Below, piece by piece: positions 33,024 through 41,299 of a DNA stretch of 64,000 nucleotides. The stretch is from PFL42 sp963789825 (GTDB lineage Bacteria > Chloroflexota > Anaerolineae > Anaerolineales > E44-bin32). The stretch's first letter is position 1; the number at the start of each line of letters is the position of its first letter. The position numbers were made by a program, and so were the translations under genes. Below the pieces are notes generated by a model. It worked only from the letters and a program-made list of their open reading frames with translations. It had not been told where the DNA came from and did no database searches. The stretch covers positions 124,001 to 188,000 of the forward strand of contig CAWBME010000002.1 of assembly GCA_963789825.1 (NCBI GenBank), given 5' to 3'.

Positions 33024-33245
33024 TCAGGCGAAGGGATCGAAGCCTGGGAGTGTCCCGGCCCAGCAGCAGGTGGGCCGGTCCATGGCATTGCACTGCAGCC
33101 CAAGGCTGCAGCGATGCCCCAGCACACGCGGCGGCTGATCCGGCAGAACGTCCGGCGGGTAGACCAACTGCGCTTCCAGGACCACGGATTCGTGGACCCG
33201 GTCACAGAAATCCCGCTGGACTGGCCGCCACTCGACCCACGGCAT
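33024..33245 (-). CDS. Small conserved cysteine-rich hypothetical protein
   Basis: This 73-residue protein starts at MPWVEWRPVQRDFCDRVHES after AAGGAGG (5 bases before the ATG). It has clustered cysteines and histidine (LGHRCSLGLQCNAMDRPTCC), suggesting a metal-binding knuckle, and ends WAGTLPGFDPFA. A longer in-frame GTG at 33260 would put the ribosome-binding site inside the gene. No function is known. Clean start signals and the Cys pattern support a real gene in an otherwise empty 800-base stretch. Confidence 0.6.
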   Translation of the reverse strand: MPWVEWRPVQRDFCDRVHESVVLEAQLVYPPDVLPDQPPRVLGHRCSLGLQCNAMDRPTCCWAGTLPGFDPFA

Positions 33246-33374
33246 GCCGACCTCCTTCACCCGACGCTTGCTCGACTGCCCCGATTCTACCGGGGCTCGA
33301 TGGGGGCCGAAGTGCCCTCTGTCACCCCCAAAGATGACGCTTTTCCTCTAATTCAACCGGCCCCTGCTTGCCCG

Positions 33375-33695
33375 CTAGAACTGGAACCGGCGGCGCAGCG
33401 GAGCCACGCGCCGCTGGTAGTTGACGACGAACTCCTGCAGGCGTTCCTCCAAGCCCTGAAAGTCGGGCGAGGCCACGGCGAAGTCCATCGTGTTCTGATC
33501 GGGGGCGATGAACCCCGTCAGGCGCAGCGGGTATTCGCCATAGGCGGTATGCCACGCCTCCGACATCTTCAGGCCGAGTCGCTCCATCGCAGGCACGAAC
33601 TCACCCAGCACGAAGCGGAAATACGCCTCGCGCCGGTCCGGCATCGGGTCATACGTCAGCAGCAGGATTACGGGGTAGTCTTCGCCGGAGGTCAT
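33375..33695 (-). CDS. Hypothetical protein, possible dimeric alpha-beta barrel
   Basis: This 106-residue protein starts at ATG 33695, overlapping the stop of the radical SAM gene (ATGA, 33692-33695). The sequence YPVILLLTYDPMPDRREAYF, then LGEFVPAMERLGL, resembles NIPSNAP/ferredoxin-like barrels, with a basic C-terminus (RRVAPLRRRFQF). There is no signal peptide or membrane segment. Translational coupling to the AmrS-type enzyme suggests a partner or downstream enzyme, but I cannot assign a reaction. Confidence 0.6.
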   Translation of the reverse strand: MTSGEDYPVILLLTYDPMPDRREAYFRFVLGEFVPAMERLGLKMSEAWHTAYGEYPLRLTGFIAPDQNTMDFAVASPDFQGLEERLQEFVVNYQRRVAPLRRRFQF

Positions 33696-34804
33696 CGCGG
33701 CGACTCGGCCGCAGCCGCATGCACCGGTTGTCTCCGGGCGCGCGGCAGCGTCCACACGCCGGGGAGGCGCGTGCCACATCCCGGGCAGCTACCCTCGGAG
33801 GTCAGGGAATTGGAGAGCACGAAGAAGCCGCGGCGCTCGATCAGCCGGCGGCGGCAGCTGGGACAACTCGTCGTCTCGTAGCTGTTTACCGATCCCGGAA
33901 GGTTGCCGGCGTACACGAAGCGCAGGCCAGCCTCCTGCCCGATCTCCGCCGCCCGCAGCAAGGTCGCCGCCGAGGTGCTGGGCCTGTCGCTCATGCGGTA
34001 GTCGCTGTGGAACGCTGTGACGTGCCAGGGGATGTCGGCGGACACCCCGGCCAGAAACCGGCCGGCGTCCATCAATTCCTCCGGGCTATCGTTCAGCCCG
34101 GGCACCACCAGCGTCACGACTTCGACCCACAGGCCCATGGCATGTGCCCTGCGGATCGTCGACAGGGTGGCCTCGAGGGTTCCTCCCAGGCGGCGGTACG
34201 TCGGGTCGCGCATGGCTTTCAGATCGATCTTGACGGCGTCCAGGTAAGGATGCAGATAGTCGAGGCCGCGCGGTGTGGCGTTGCCATTGGATACGAAGGC
34301 AGTCATCAGGCCTTGCGCTCGCGCCAGGCGGAAGATTTCCACCGCCCACTCGCTGGTGATCAGCGGCTCGTTGTACGACGAGACGACGATCTCTGCGCCG
34401 GAGCGCACGGCCGCCGCCACAATCTGCTCGGCGCGGATTGGATGGACAGTGCTGCTGACGCCATCGCATGCCGGATCGCGCAACACCTGCGAGGTCAACC
34501 AGTTCTGGCAGTAGCCACAGTGGAAGTCGCAACCGAGCATGCCGAAGGTCAGGGCGCCCGAACCGGGCAGCAGATGGAAGAACGGCTTCTTCTCGACGGG
34601 GTCGTTCTGCAGACCGGCGACGTAGCCGTGGGGGACTCGCAAGGCGCCACCGGAGTTGAAGCGCACCTTGCAGATGCCGCGCCGTCCTGGGCGGATCAGG
34701 CAGTTGTGGCCGCAGGCAAAGCAGCGGACCGCCTGCTCAGGCAGGCGCTCGTACAGCACACCCTCTGCGGTCAGGCTGTCGAGTTCCTCCGCCAGGCTCG
34801 GCAT
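33692..34804 (-). CDS. amrS: AmmeMemoRadiSam-system radical SAM enzyme
   Basis: This 370-residue radical SAM protein has an N-terminal Cys block (CFACGHNCLIRPGRRGICKV), the [4Fe-4S]-binding CxxxCxxC in GCDFHCGYCQNW, SSYNEPLITSEWAVEIFRLA and TAFHSDYRM, all typical of the AmrS family. The C-terminus adds a two-CxxC zinc ribbon (SCPSCRRR and CPGCGTR). Its usual partners AmrA (AMMECR1) and AmrB (Memo) are absent from the window. A TATAAT box (34824-34819) and GGAGGG precede the ATG. The reaction is not established. Confidence 0.88.
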   Translation of the reverse strand: MPSLAEELDSLTAEGVLYERLPEQAVRCFACGHNCLIRPGRRGICKVRFNSGGALRVPHGYVAGLQNDPVEKKPFFHLLPGSGALTFGMLGCDFHCGYCQNWLTSQVLRDPACDGVSSTVHPIRAEQIVAAAVRSGAEIVVSSYNEPLITSEWAVEIFRLARAQGLMTAFVSNGNATPRGLDYLHPYLDAVKIDLKAMRDPTYRRLGGTLEATLSTIRRAHAMGLWVEVVTLVVPGLNDSPEELMDAGRFLAGVSADIPWHVTAFHSDYRMSDRPSTSAATLLRAAEIGQEAGLRFVYAGNLPGSVNSYETTSCPSCRRRLIERRGFFVLSNSLTSEGSCPGCGTRLPGVWTLPRARRQPVHAAAAESPR

Positions 34805-34864
34805 GTTCCCTCCGCGGCATTATATCATCCAGCACTCTTCGATTGCGGTTGGTAGAATCGCTGC

Positions 34865-35485
34865 ATGATCTCCATCGTCATTCAGGCCGGAGGCGAGTCG
34901 CGCCGCATGGGTCAGGACAAGGGCTTGGTGCAGCTGGGGGGCCGGCCGTTGGTGCAGCACGTGCTCGATCGTGTCGCCCAACTGGGCGATGAAGTGTGCA
35001 TCACCACCAACCGACCCCAGGCCTACGCCTTTCTCGGCGTGCCGACCGCCTCCGATCCCCAGCCCGGACTGGGAGCGCTGGCCGGGCTGCGCACAGCGCT
35101 CCACGCTGCGCGCGGCGACACGGTGTTGGTGGTGGCGTGTGACATGCCGTTCCTGGAGCCTGCCCTGCTGCGCCATCTGCTTTCGCGCAGTGGCGAGGCG
35201 GAGGTCGTCATCCCGCGCCGCAACGGCGAGTTCGAACCGCTGCACGCCGTCTACCGGCGTAGCTGCCTCACCGCCCTGGAAGCCGCCCTGGCGCGCGGCG
35301 AGGCGCGCATGATCAGCTTCCTTCCCGATGTCCGCCTGCTTCCAATCGACCAGCCTGAACTCGCTGCCTATGACCCCGAAGGACTGTCGTTCTTCAATGT
35401 CAACACACCGGACGATCTGATCCGGGCGGAGCGCCATCTGCAGGCCGCCTCCTCCCAGCCCACGGAGGACATTCATGACGCTTGA
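34865..35485 (+). CDS. mobA: Molybdenum cofactor guanylyltransferase
   Basis: This 206-residue nucleotidyltransferase makes the guanylated molybdenum cofactor (MGD) from GTP. The N-terminal MISIVIQAGGESRRMGQDKG is the diagnostic MobA loop, followed by DPQPGLGALAGLRTAL and VVACDMPFLEPALL, with the metal-binding Asp. TAGAAT (34853-34858) ends 6 bases before ATG 34865, a leaderless candidate. It overlaps the next gene by 11 bases. No other moa/moe genes are in the window. Confidence 0.93.
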   Translation: MISIVIQAGGESRRMGQDKGLVQLGGRPLVQHVLDRVAQLGDEVCITTNRPQAYAFLGVPTASDPQPGLGALAGLRTALHAARGDTVLVVACDMPFLEPALLRHLLSRSGEAEVVIPRRNGEFEPLHAVYRRSCLTALEAALARGEARMISFLPDVRLLPIDQPELAAYDPEGLSFFNVNTPDDLIRAERHLQAASSQPTEDIHDA

Positions 35486-36704
35486 CGTTCAGGCCATCCG
35501 CGAGCAGTTCCCGGCACTGACCTCCGGCCTGATCTACTTCGACAATCCGGGCGGCACACAGGTTCCCAACCGGGTCGTCGACCGCATGGTCGACTACCTG
35601 GTGACGAAGAACGCCAATCACGAAGGCGCCTTCCCCACCAGCCAGCGCTCCGACGCCCTGATCGACCAAGCGCGTCAGGCGATGGCCGCTCTGCTCAACG
35701 CTTCGCCGGCGGAAATCGTATTCGGCGCCAACATGACCACGCTGACGATGCACCTGAGCCGCTCGATCGCCCGCCGGCTGCAGCCCGGCGATGAGATCAT
35801 CGTCACCCGCCTGGATCACGATGCCAACATCTCTCCGTGGATGCTCGTCGCCGAGGATCGCGGCTGCACCCTGCGCTGGCTGGACTTCGACGTCGAGGAC
35901 TGCACACTGCGGCTGGATGACCTGGAGGCTCTGTTGTCCAAGCGCACCCGGCTGGTGGCCGTGGGCTACGCCTCCAACGCCGTGGGCACGATCAACCCGG
36001 TCGAACGCATCGTCGAACTGGCGCATCAGGCCGGCGCGCTGTGCTATGTGGACGCCGTGCAGTACGCTCCGCATGGCCCGATCGATGTGCGCCGCCTCGA
36101 CTGTGATTTCCTCGCCGTCTCGGCCTACAAGTTCTTCGGCCCGCACGCCGGCGTGCTGTACGGCAAGCGCGAGCATCTCGAACGGCTGTTTCCCTACAAG
36201 GTGCGCCCTGCACCCGAGATGCCGCCCGACAAGTTCGAGACCGGCACCGGGAATTTCGAGGCGATGGCCGGCACGTTGGGCGCGGTCGAGTACCTGGCCT
36301 CGCTGGCGCCCGAGGCCCAACCTGCCGACCTTCACAGCGCCTTGCCGATTGCGCTGCAGTCCATCCGCCAGCACGAACAATCGCTGAGCCGTACGCTGGT
36401 GGAGGCCCTGCAGCCCTTGCCGGGCGTACGGATCCATGGCATCACCGATCCAGCCGCCATGCACCAGCGCGTACCGACCGTCTCCTTCACCGTTCCTGGG
36501 CTTCACCCACGCCGCATCGCCGCCGCGCTGGGGGAGCAGGGAATCCAGGTGTGGGACGGGAACTACTACGCGCTGGCGGTCACCGAGCGGCTGGGCGTCG
36601 AAAGCCAGGGCGGGATGGTGCGTGTCGGCCTGGTGCACTACAACACCGAGGACGAGATCCAGCGCCTGGTCGACGCCCTGCGGCCGATCCTCGGCCGGCG
36701 CTAG
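35475..36704 (+). CDS. Cysteine desulfurase-like protein (class V aminotransferase, TIGR01976-like)
   Basis: This 409-residue PLP enzyme of the SufS/NifS superfamily has FDNPGGTQVPNRVVDRM at the N-terminus and HEGAFPTSQRSDALIDQARQ. The PLP lysine lies in LAVSAYKFFGPHAGVLYG and the substrate Arg near MVRVGLVHYNTEDEI. It belongs to the subgroup called cysteine-desulfurase-like, for which sulfur transfer is not proven. It overlaps mobA; sulfur supply to the molybdenum cofactor would be a sensible but untested link. Confidence 0.88.
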   Translation: MTLDVQAIREQFPALTSGLIYFDNPGGTQVPNRVVDRMVDYLVTKNANHEGAFPTSQRSDALIDQARQAMAALLNASPAEIVFGANMTTLTMHLSRSIARRLQPGDEIIVTRLDHDANISPWMLVAEDRGCTLRWLDFDVEDCTLRLDDLEALLSKRTRLVAVGYASNAVGTINPVERIVELAHQAGALCYVDAVQYAPHGPIDVRRLDCDFLAVSAYKFFGPHAGVLYGKREHLERLFPYKVRPAPEMPPDKFETGTGNFEAMAGTLGAVEYLASLAPEAQPADLHSALPIALQSIRQHEQSLSRTLVEALQPLPGVRIHGITDPAAMHQRVPTVSFTVPGLHPRRIAAALGEQGIQVWDGNYYALAVTERLGVESQGGMVRVGLVHYNTEDEIQRLVDALRPILGRR

Positions 36705-36707
36705 CCA

Positions 36708-37112
36708 GCATCCCGGGCTTCTTCGAAGCCTTCCACCCCTGCCCTCCCGACCCCAAGTCGATGGCGATCATCGCCCGCATGCTGTACGACACCGGCGGGA
36801 ACCGGTGGCCGAGATTGTGGTCGACTGCATGCAGCCGCGCTACCTGGGCTTCCGCGAGCAGGTGGAGGTCGTCGATGTGGCTACGCCCCTGAGCTTCGAG
36901 CGCTGCACCGGCAACGGGCGCGGCTCGGTCTGTGGCTGGCTGCTCAGCAAGGGAACGATGCGGATGCTGCTGCGCGGCATTCCCAAGACGCTGCTAGGTC
37001 TGCGGGGCTGTACATGGCCGGGCAGTGGGTCGAGCCGGGGGCATGGCGCCGATGGCGGCAGCCTCCGGCCGAAACGTGATCCAGCTCATCTCGCGCCCAG
37101 GACGGGATCCCA
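36708..37112 (+). pseudogene. C-terminal remnant of a phytoene-desaturase-like FAD oxidoreductase
   Basis: Three plus-strand frames together give recognisable CrtI/carotenoid-isomerase C-terminal sequence: IVVDCMQPRYLGFREQVEVV, VATPLSFERCTGNGRGSVCG, a shifted LYMAGQWVEPG, then MAPMAAASGRNVIQLIS. At least two frameshifts (near 37000 and 37040) and the loss of the whole N-terminal part with the FAD-binding domain mean it cannot work. It directly follows the desulfurase-like gene. The rest of the gap to 37372 shows only a small GC hairpin. Confidence 0.7.
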
Positions 37113-37372
37113 TTCCATGCCGAGCCTGGCTAGGACGCACGCCAACCTCCGGCCGTTAAAGCGCCGGCAGACATCTAGGTGAGGGGGGCACCCAGATGTC
37201 CGCCAGCGGCCGGGAGTATACCACCCTGGAATCGCCCGTCAAGCCGCCCCCTGGTCCTGGTGCCTGACCCCCCTGACGCCGCCAAGGCGGCGGGTGAAGG
37301 ATGACGACGCTGATGGGATGGAAGGCACTTCGTGGGCTACACTGGCGTCGGTAGACTAGAGGGCAATAGCCG

Positions 37373-37849
37373 ATGCAACGCTTGGACGCCGAGGCGCTGG
37401 CCTCCCTCCCCTTGTTCACCGGGATGACCATGGAGCAGATCGAGCACGTCGCTCGGTTGGGGGAGGTTCGCCTCTACCCCAACGGCGAAACGCTGTTCGC
37501 TCAGGGCGACCCGGCCGACCGCCTTCACGTGCTGCTCTGCGGCCGGGTCAACATCCGGTTCAAGCCGCATGACGGCGATGTGCTTTCCGTGGCGGAGATC
37601 TCGCCGGGGGGTGTGTTCGGGTGGTCCTCGGCGCTCGGCCGCCGCGCCTACACCTCCTCGGCCATTAGCCTCGAGGAGTGTCAGACCTTCAGCCTGCGCG
37701 GCGAGGCGTTACGCAAGCTGTGCGAACTCCATCCGGACACTGGGGTGACGATCCTCGAGCGGCTGGCGCAAGTGATCGCAGATCGCCTCGACAGCACCCA
37801 CAGCCAGGTGGTCGATCTCTTGCGCCTGAGCATGCAGCCCAGGGAATAG
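37373..37849 (+). CDS. Cyclic-nucleotide-binding-domain protein without DNA-binding domain
   Basis: This 158-residue cNMP-binding (Crp/Fnr sensor) domain has LPLFTGMTMEQIEHVARLG, FAQGDPADRLHVLLCGRVNI, and a phosphate-binding-cassette-like EISPGGVFGWSSALGRRAYT. After the dimerisation helix (ILERLAQVIADRLDSTHSQV) the protein ends, so the usual HTH domain is missing. It could sense a ligand and signal by protein contact. The NifU-like gene starts 26 bases downstream with a strong ribosome-binding site. Confidence 0.85.
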   Translation: MQRLDAEALASLPLFTGMTMEQIEHVARLGEVRLYPNGETLFAQGDPADRLHVLLCGRVNIRFKPHDGDVLSVAEISPGGVFGWSSALGRRAYTSSAISLEECQTFSLRGEALRKLCELHPDTGVTILERLAQVIADRLDSTHSQVVDLLRLSMQPRE

Positions 37850-37875
37850 GCTCGATCCTAAGGCAGGAGGTACCT

Positions 37876-38139
37876 ATGAGCGAGGTGCGCCCGCACACCC
37901 ACGCCGACGAGATTCCCGCCGAACAGCGCCTGACAGCCCTGCTGGAGGTCATCAGTTCCTACATCGAGCACTACCACGGCGGCTGGGTGCGACTGGTCGA
38001 TTTCGACGGGAAGGTGCTGCGGGTCGAACTCGGCGGCGCCTGCTCGACCTGCAGCCTGTCGGAAACCACTCTGCACGGCTGGGTTGAGGGGACGGTCCGC
38101 CAGTTCTTTCCGGAGATCGAACGCATCGAAGCCGTCTGA
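37876..38139 (+). CDS. NifU C-terminal-domain-like Fe-S scaffold protein
   Basis: This 87-residue Nfu-type domain has HYHGGWVRLVDFDGKVLRVEL and the Fe-S-binding CxxC in GACSTCSLSETTLHGWVEGT. It would carry a [4Fe-4S] cluster between two monomers. It starts at ATG 37876 after AGGAGG. It is co-transcribed with the stand-alone cNMP-binding protein. No other isc/suf genes are in the window, though a cysteine-desulfurase-like gene lies 1.2 kb upstream. Confidence 0.88.
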   Translation: MSEVRPHTHADEIPAEQRLTALLEVISSYIEHYHGGWVRLVDFDGKVLRVELGGACSTCSLSETTLHGWVEGTVRQFFPEIERIEAV

Positions 38140-38202
38140 CCTGCCGATCTGCTCGGCGGGCTTCAGCGCCGGCGCCGCCCTGTCCCACGCGTCCCGATTG
38201 AC

Positions 38203-38331
38203 ACCCCTCGCCACTGCCCGGCCGAGGGGTTGTTCGTACCGGTCATTGTCATCTGTCGGGTTCGTCGGCGCGCCCGGACCGGAAGGCGTCCTCCAGCCAG
38301 CCCAGGGCAAGCGCCCGCCTCCGGCGGGCGC
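38203..38331. terminator. Terminator-like hairpins between converging genes
   Basis: One hairpin (ACCCCTCG 38203-38210 with CGAGGGGT 38223-38230) is followed on the plus strand by TGTTCG, fitting the end of the NifU-like gene. A second, GCGCCCGCC/GGCGGGCGC (38311-38331), lies nearer the metallo-hydrolase stop on the minus strand. Both have weak T-tracts. Confidence 0.45.
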
Positions 38332-38372
38332 AACTGCAGACGAACGTAGGCCGGGCTTGCCAGCGCTCTCGC

Positions 38373-39014
38373 TCAGGCGCCTTCGGCCTGCAGCACCACG
38401 ACCGGAACGGTCGCCGCCCCGGCGAAGGTCTCGGCGTCCTCTGGACCACCGGCGACCCCGGCGCCGTAGTGCATGGGAACGGCGACCCGCGGCCGGATTT
38501 GCCGCGCGGCCTCCACCGCCTCCTCCGCCGTCATCACGTACACACCGCTCACTGGCAGCAGCGCAACATCGCAGCGAATGTCGCTCATCTCCGGGATGAC
38601 ATCCGTATCGCCGGCAAAGTACAGTCGTTCGCCGAGGAGTTCGAGCACATAGCCGACATGCCCGGCCTCCTTCGGATGGAAGGCCTTGTCCAGGTTGTAG
38701 GCCGGGACGGCCTCGATCCTGACCTCGCCCACGCTCAGGCTGTCTCCAGGGCGCACGATGCTCACCGGGGGAGAGAGCTTGGCGGCCGCCGAGGGATTGG
38801 CCACCACTCGCGTCGTCGGCGTGCGGATGGTGGCGATGTCCTCCGGGGAGCAGTGGTCGTGATGATCGTGCGTCACCAGGATCAGATCGGCCGGCGGCGC
38901 TCCCGGCGGCAGCCGACACGGGTCGAGATAGATCACCAGCGGCCGATCCAGGCGGAACGCGTCATGCCCATACCAATGCAACTGCTGCAGCAGCGCCGGC
39001 TGCGAACTATCCAT
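38373..39014 (-). CDS. MBL-fold metallo-hydrolase (UlaG-like)
   Basis: This metallo-beta-lactamase-fold hydrolase of 213 residues has the zinc motif THDHHDHCSPED and the downstream ligands in AGHVGYVLELLGERLYFAGDTD and VAVPMHYG. It is the short UlaG/YtkL-type with no extra domain; many act on phosphodiesters or lactones and the substrate here is unknown. It starts at ATG 39014, overlapping the GNAT gene's stop by 8 bases. It is the last gene of a three-gene minus-strand operon. Confidence 0.88.
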   Translation of the reverse strand: MDSSQPALLQQLHWYGHDAFRLDRPLVIYLDPCRLPPGAPPADLILVTHDHHDHCSPEDIATIRTPTTRVVANPSAAAKLSPPVSIVRPGDSLSVGEVRIEAVPAYNLDKAFHPKEAGHVGYVLELLGERLYFAGDTDVIPEMSDIRCDVALLPVSGVYVMTAEEAVEAARQIRPRVAVPMHYGAGVAGGPEDAETFAGAATVPVVVLQAEGA

Positions 39015-39633
39015 GCTGCGCTCCTTTCTCTCCTGCGGACGGCTTGATCCGATAGCGCATAATCGGCCGGGATGGCGAACGGCGCGCGACCTCAGAGAAC
39101 CCGGCCCGGATGAAGGTCGACAGCAGCCCGGTGTAGGCGTAGGGATCGGGGTAGGCCGGCGAGGAAGGGTCGATGGGGTAGGCCTCGACGATCGCCGCGC
39201 CGCTGGCACGGGCATAGTCGACGGCGGCCTGCGCCAGCCACAGCGAAAGGCCCTGGTGACGGTGGCTGCGGGCGATGAAGAAACACACGATCGACCATAC
39301 CGGTTGATCATCGATTCGCGCCAGCACGCGCGAGCGATCGAGCGCCGGGAATGCCGTGCGCGGGCCGAGGCAGCACCAGCCGGCCGGCTGGTCGTCGCAA
39401 TAGGCCAATAGGCCAGGCACGGCGCCGCCCTCGATCAGCCGCCGGAGGGCGCGGCGATTGGCATCGCCTTTGTGCGCCTCGAACTGCGATCGACTCAAGC
39501 GCCACCACATACACCAGCAGCCGGCACATGCGCCACGCGGTCCGAAAAGCAGCTCGACGTCCCGCCACCGCTCCGGCGTGACCGGCCGCAGCACCAACGC
39601 CAATTCCTGTGCGGGAGCTGCCGCCACGCTCAC
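39007..39633 (-). CDS. GNAT-family N-acetyltransferase
   Basis: This 208-residue protein starts at GTG 39633 (VSVAAAPAQELALVLRP), which overlaps the upstream stop codon (GTGA). It has an N-terminal GACAGCWCMWWRLSRSQFEA segment and the acetyl-CoA-binding motif A region FFIARSHRHQGLSLWLAQAA, then IVEAYPIDPSS. The Cys-rich ACAGCWCMWW element typifies a GNAT subgroup seen across Actinobacteria and Chloroflexota. The acceptor is unknown. Confidence 0.85.
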   Translation of the reverse strand: MSVAAAPAQELALVLRPVTPERWRDVELLFGPRGACAGCWCMWWRLSRSQFEAHKGDANRRALRRLIEGGAVPGLLAYCDDQPAGWCCLGPRTAFPALDRSRVLARIDDQPVWSIVCFFIARSHRHQGLSLWLAQAAVDYARASGAAIVEAYPIDPSSPAYPDPYAYTGLLSTFIRAGFSEVARRSPSRPIMRYRIKPSAGEKGAQHG

Positions 39634-40055
39634 CGTCTGTCGCACGAAGCCAGGAAGGCATCCACCAGGAGCAGTGCGTCGCCAAGGTCGCGGTAGCTGG
39701 AGACGGTCAGGCCGGCCGAGTCGTTGCCGGTGATCATCTTCGACACCCGCTCCCCCTCCCGGTAGCAGCACAACACCGGCTTGCCTTGCCCCAGGGCATA
39801 AGCCACTTCGTACCCCACTCCATGCGAGGGTGTGCTGACCTCGGCCACCAACGCCTGGCAGCCGTCGATCCAACGGATATCCCGTTGATACACCTCGGCC
39901 GGGACAACCACCCGTTCGAGCTGCATCACCTCCGGGCGCGCCAGATGCGCCGTTGGCACTTCATGGCCTCGTGCGAGCAAGTGATCGACGATGTGCCCGT
40001 AGGCCGCCTCGTGATCGCGCCCTCCGGTCAGGGAGCAGGAGAAGTAGACGTTCAT
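39630..40055 (-). CDS. Nucleoside 2-deoxyribosyltransferase family protein
   Basis: This 141-residue protein of the nucleoside 2-deoxyribosyltransferase / DNPH1 fold has MNVYFSCSLTGGRDHEAAYG, the Asp-containing RDIRWIDGCQALVAEVSTPS, and the catalytic Glu in HGVGYEVAYALGQGKPVLCC. Members either transfer deoxyribose between bases or hydrolyse deoxynucleoside monophosphates; length and the GVGYE motif fit the DNPH1-like hydrolase. It is first in an operon with GNAT and metallo-hydrolase genes. Confidence 0.85.
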   Translation of the reverse strand: MNVYFSCSLTGGRDHEAAYGHIVDHLLARGHEVPTAHLARPEVMQLERVVVPAEVYQRDIRWIDGCQALVAEVSTPSHGVGYEVAYALGQGKPVLCCYREGERVSKMITGNDSAGLTVSSYRDLGDALLLVDAFLASCDRR

Positions 40056-40138
40056 GCGGGCTTTTCTCGCTTGGTGCTGTGTGTGAGGGCAGAGCGTCTC
40101 AACCCCGCCCTATCGGCATGATACCATGCGCTTCGTGC

Positions 40139-40456
40139 ATGATGCAGCTTGAACCAAGGCTCTCGCTGCCGCCCAGCATTCTGCCCGGCGGCGATGTCTT
40201 GTTGAGCCAGCAGACTACGCCCCAGCCCTCCCGCAAGAGGCGGCCAAGGCCTGAACGGCTGCGTGCCACGGTGAAGGGATTCAACGCTGGCCAGGGCTTC
40301 GGCTTCGTCGGCCGGGGTGGAGGCGGCGACGTCTTCGTCCGTTTCTCCTCGGCTCAGATGGGATGTTTTCGCAAGGTCGAGGCCGGGCAGTCGGCGGAGT
40401 TCACCGTCGAGGCGGGTCCCAAGGGCGTGCGGGTCTCAGGCTTCGTGCCCCTCTAG
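40139..40456 (+). CDS. Divergent cold-shock-domain protein with basic N-terminal extension
   Basis: This protein of about 105 residues has ~40 disordered, basic N-terminal residues (QPSRKRRPRPERLR) and a cold-shock-like domain with ATVKGFNAGQGFGFVGRGGG, DVFVRFSSAQM and a final VSGFVPL. RNP-1 (QGFGFVG) and RNP-2 (VFVRFS) are recognisable but differ from CspA. The start is uncertain: ATG 40118, 40139 and 40142 are in frame and none has a good ribosome-binding site. It is divergent from the deoxyribosyltransferase gene. Confidence 0.65.
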   Translation: MMQLEPRLSLPPSILPGGDVLLSQQTTPQPSRKRRPRPERLRATVKGFNAGQGFGFVGRGGGGDVFVRFSSAQMGCFRKVEAGQSAEFTVEAGPKGVRVSGFVPL

Positions 40457-40568
40457 CCACGGGTCCCCCGGATTGCAGAGTCGACGCCCCAGGGGCGCGA
40501 AACGTCGTGATTGCCTGCACGGTTGTCCCCCGATGGCCGGCATGCTATCATCCCTCAGCGAGGGCGCC

Positions 40569-41186
40569 ATGGACACATCCGATACCTTCCGTTTCCTGCA
40601 GGCGGAGGTCACCCGTCTGCGCGACGAGAACCGCGATCTCAAGGGCGAGCTGGTCGTGGCACAGTCATCGGTGCGCGCCTTGTGCTCGCTGCAGGCGATC
40701 CTGGAGAAGGTCAGCCCCGAGCTGGACGTGCTGTCGCTGCTCCATGAGATCCTGGCCTCGGCGCTGATGGTCGTCGGCGCCAGCGACGGATCGCTGCTGC
40801 TGCGCGATGACCAGACCGGTGATCTCGTGTTTGCCGTCGTTCTCGGCCAGGCGCGCGCCCAGCTCACCGGCTTTCACATCCCGCCCGGCAAGGGCATCGC
40901 CGCCTGGGTGGCAGTCAACCGACAGCCGGCGATCGTGCGAGACGTCCACCTCGATCCGCGCTTCTACTCAGCGGTTGATGAGACCTTCGGGTTCCACACA
41001 CACTCGCTAGCCTGTGTGCCTCTCCAGGATGGAGCCCGCGTGCTGGGTGTGCTGGAGGCCATCAACAAGGGGGCCGATCGCGACTTCTCGCCGCAGGATC
41101 TGGACCTGCTCCAGCTCGTGGCGCTGCTGGCCTCGATCGCCCTGGCGCGCGCCGAGCAGTTCACCGAAACCACGCCCGCCGCCTAG
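40569..41186 (+). CDS. GAF-domain protein
   Basis: This 205-residue protein has an N-terminal coiled coil (FLQAEVTRLRDENRDLKGEL, residues ~7-35) followed by one GAF domain (LLHEILASALMVVGASDGSL to DLDLLQLVALLASIALARAE). Conserved GAF features include GKGIAAWVAVNRQPAIVRDV and SLACVPLQDGARVLGVLEAI. There is no output domain, so it is probably a small-molecule sensor acting through protein contacts. Its start at ATG 40569 lies 17 bases after a TATCAT box. Confidence 0.85.
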   Translation: MDTSDTFRFLQAEVTRLRDENRDLKGELVVAQSSVRALCSLQAILEKVSPELDVLSLLHEILASALMVVGASDGSLLLRDDQTGDLVFAVVLGQARAQLTGFHIPPGKGIAAWVAVNRQPAIVRDVHLDPRFYSAVDETFGFHTHSLACVPLQDGARVLGVLEAINKGADRDFSPQDLDLLQLVALLASIALARAEQFTETTPAA

Positions 41187-41299
41187 GTCGACCCCAGGCG
41201 CGGCCCGGTCATCTCGAGCCAGAGTTGGACCGGCTTGCCGTCAGCGAATGGCCACCCGCGCCCCGCTGGTTTCACCCCCCGGATACGGCATCCCCGAGA

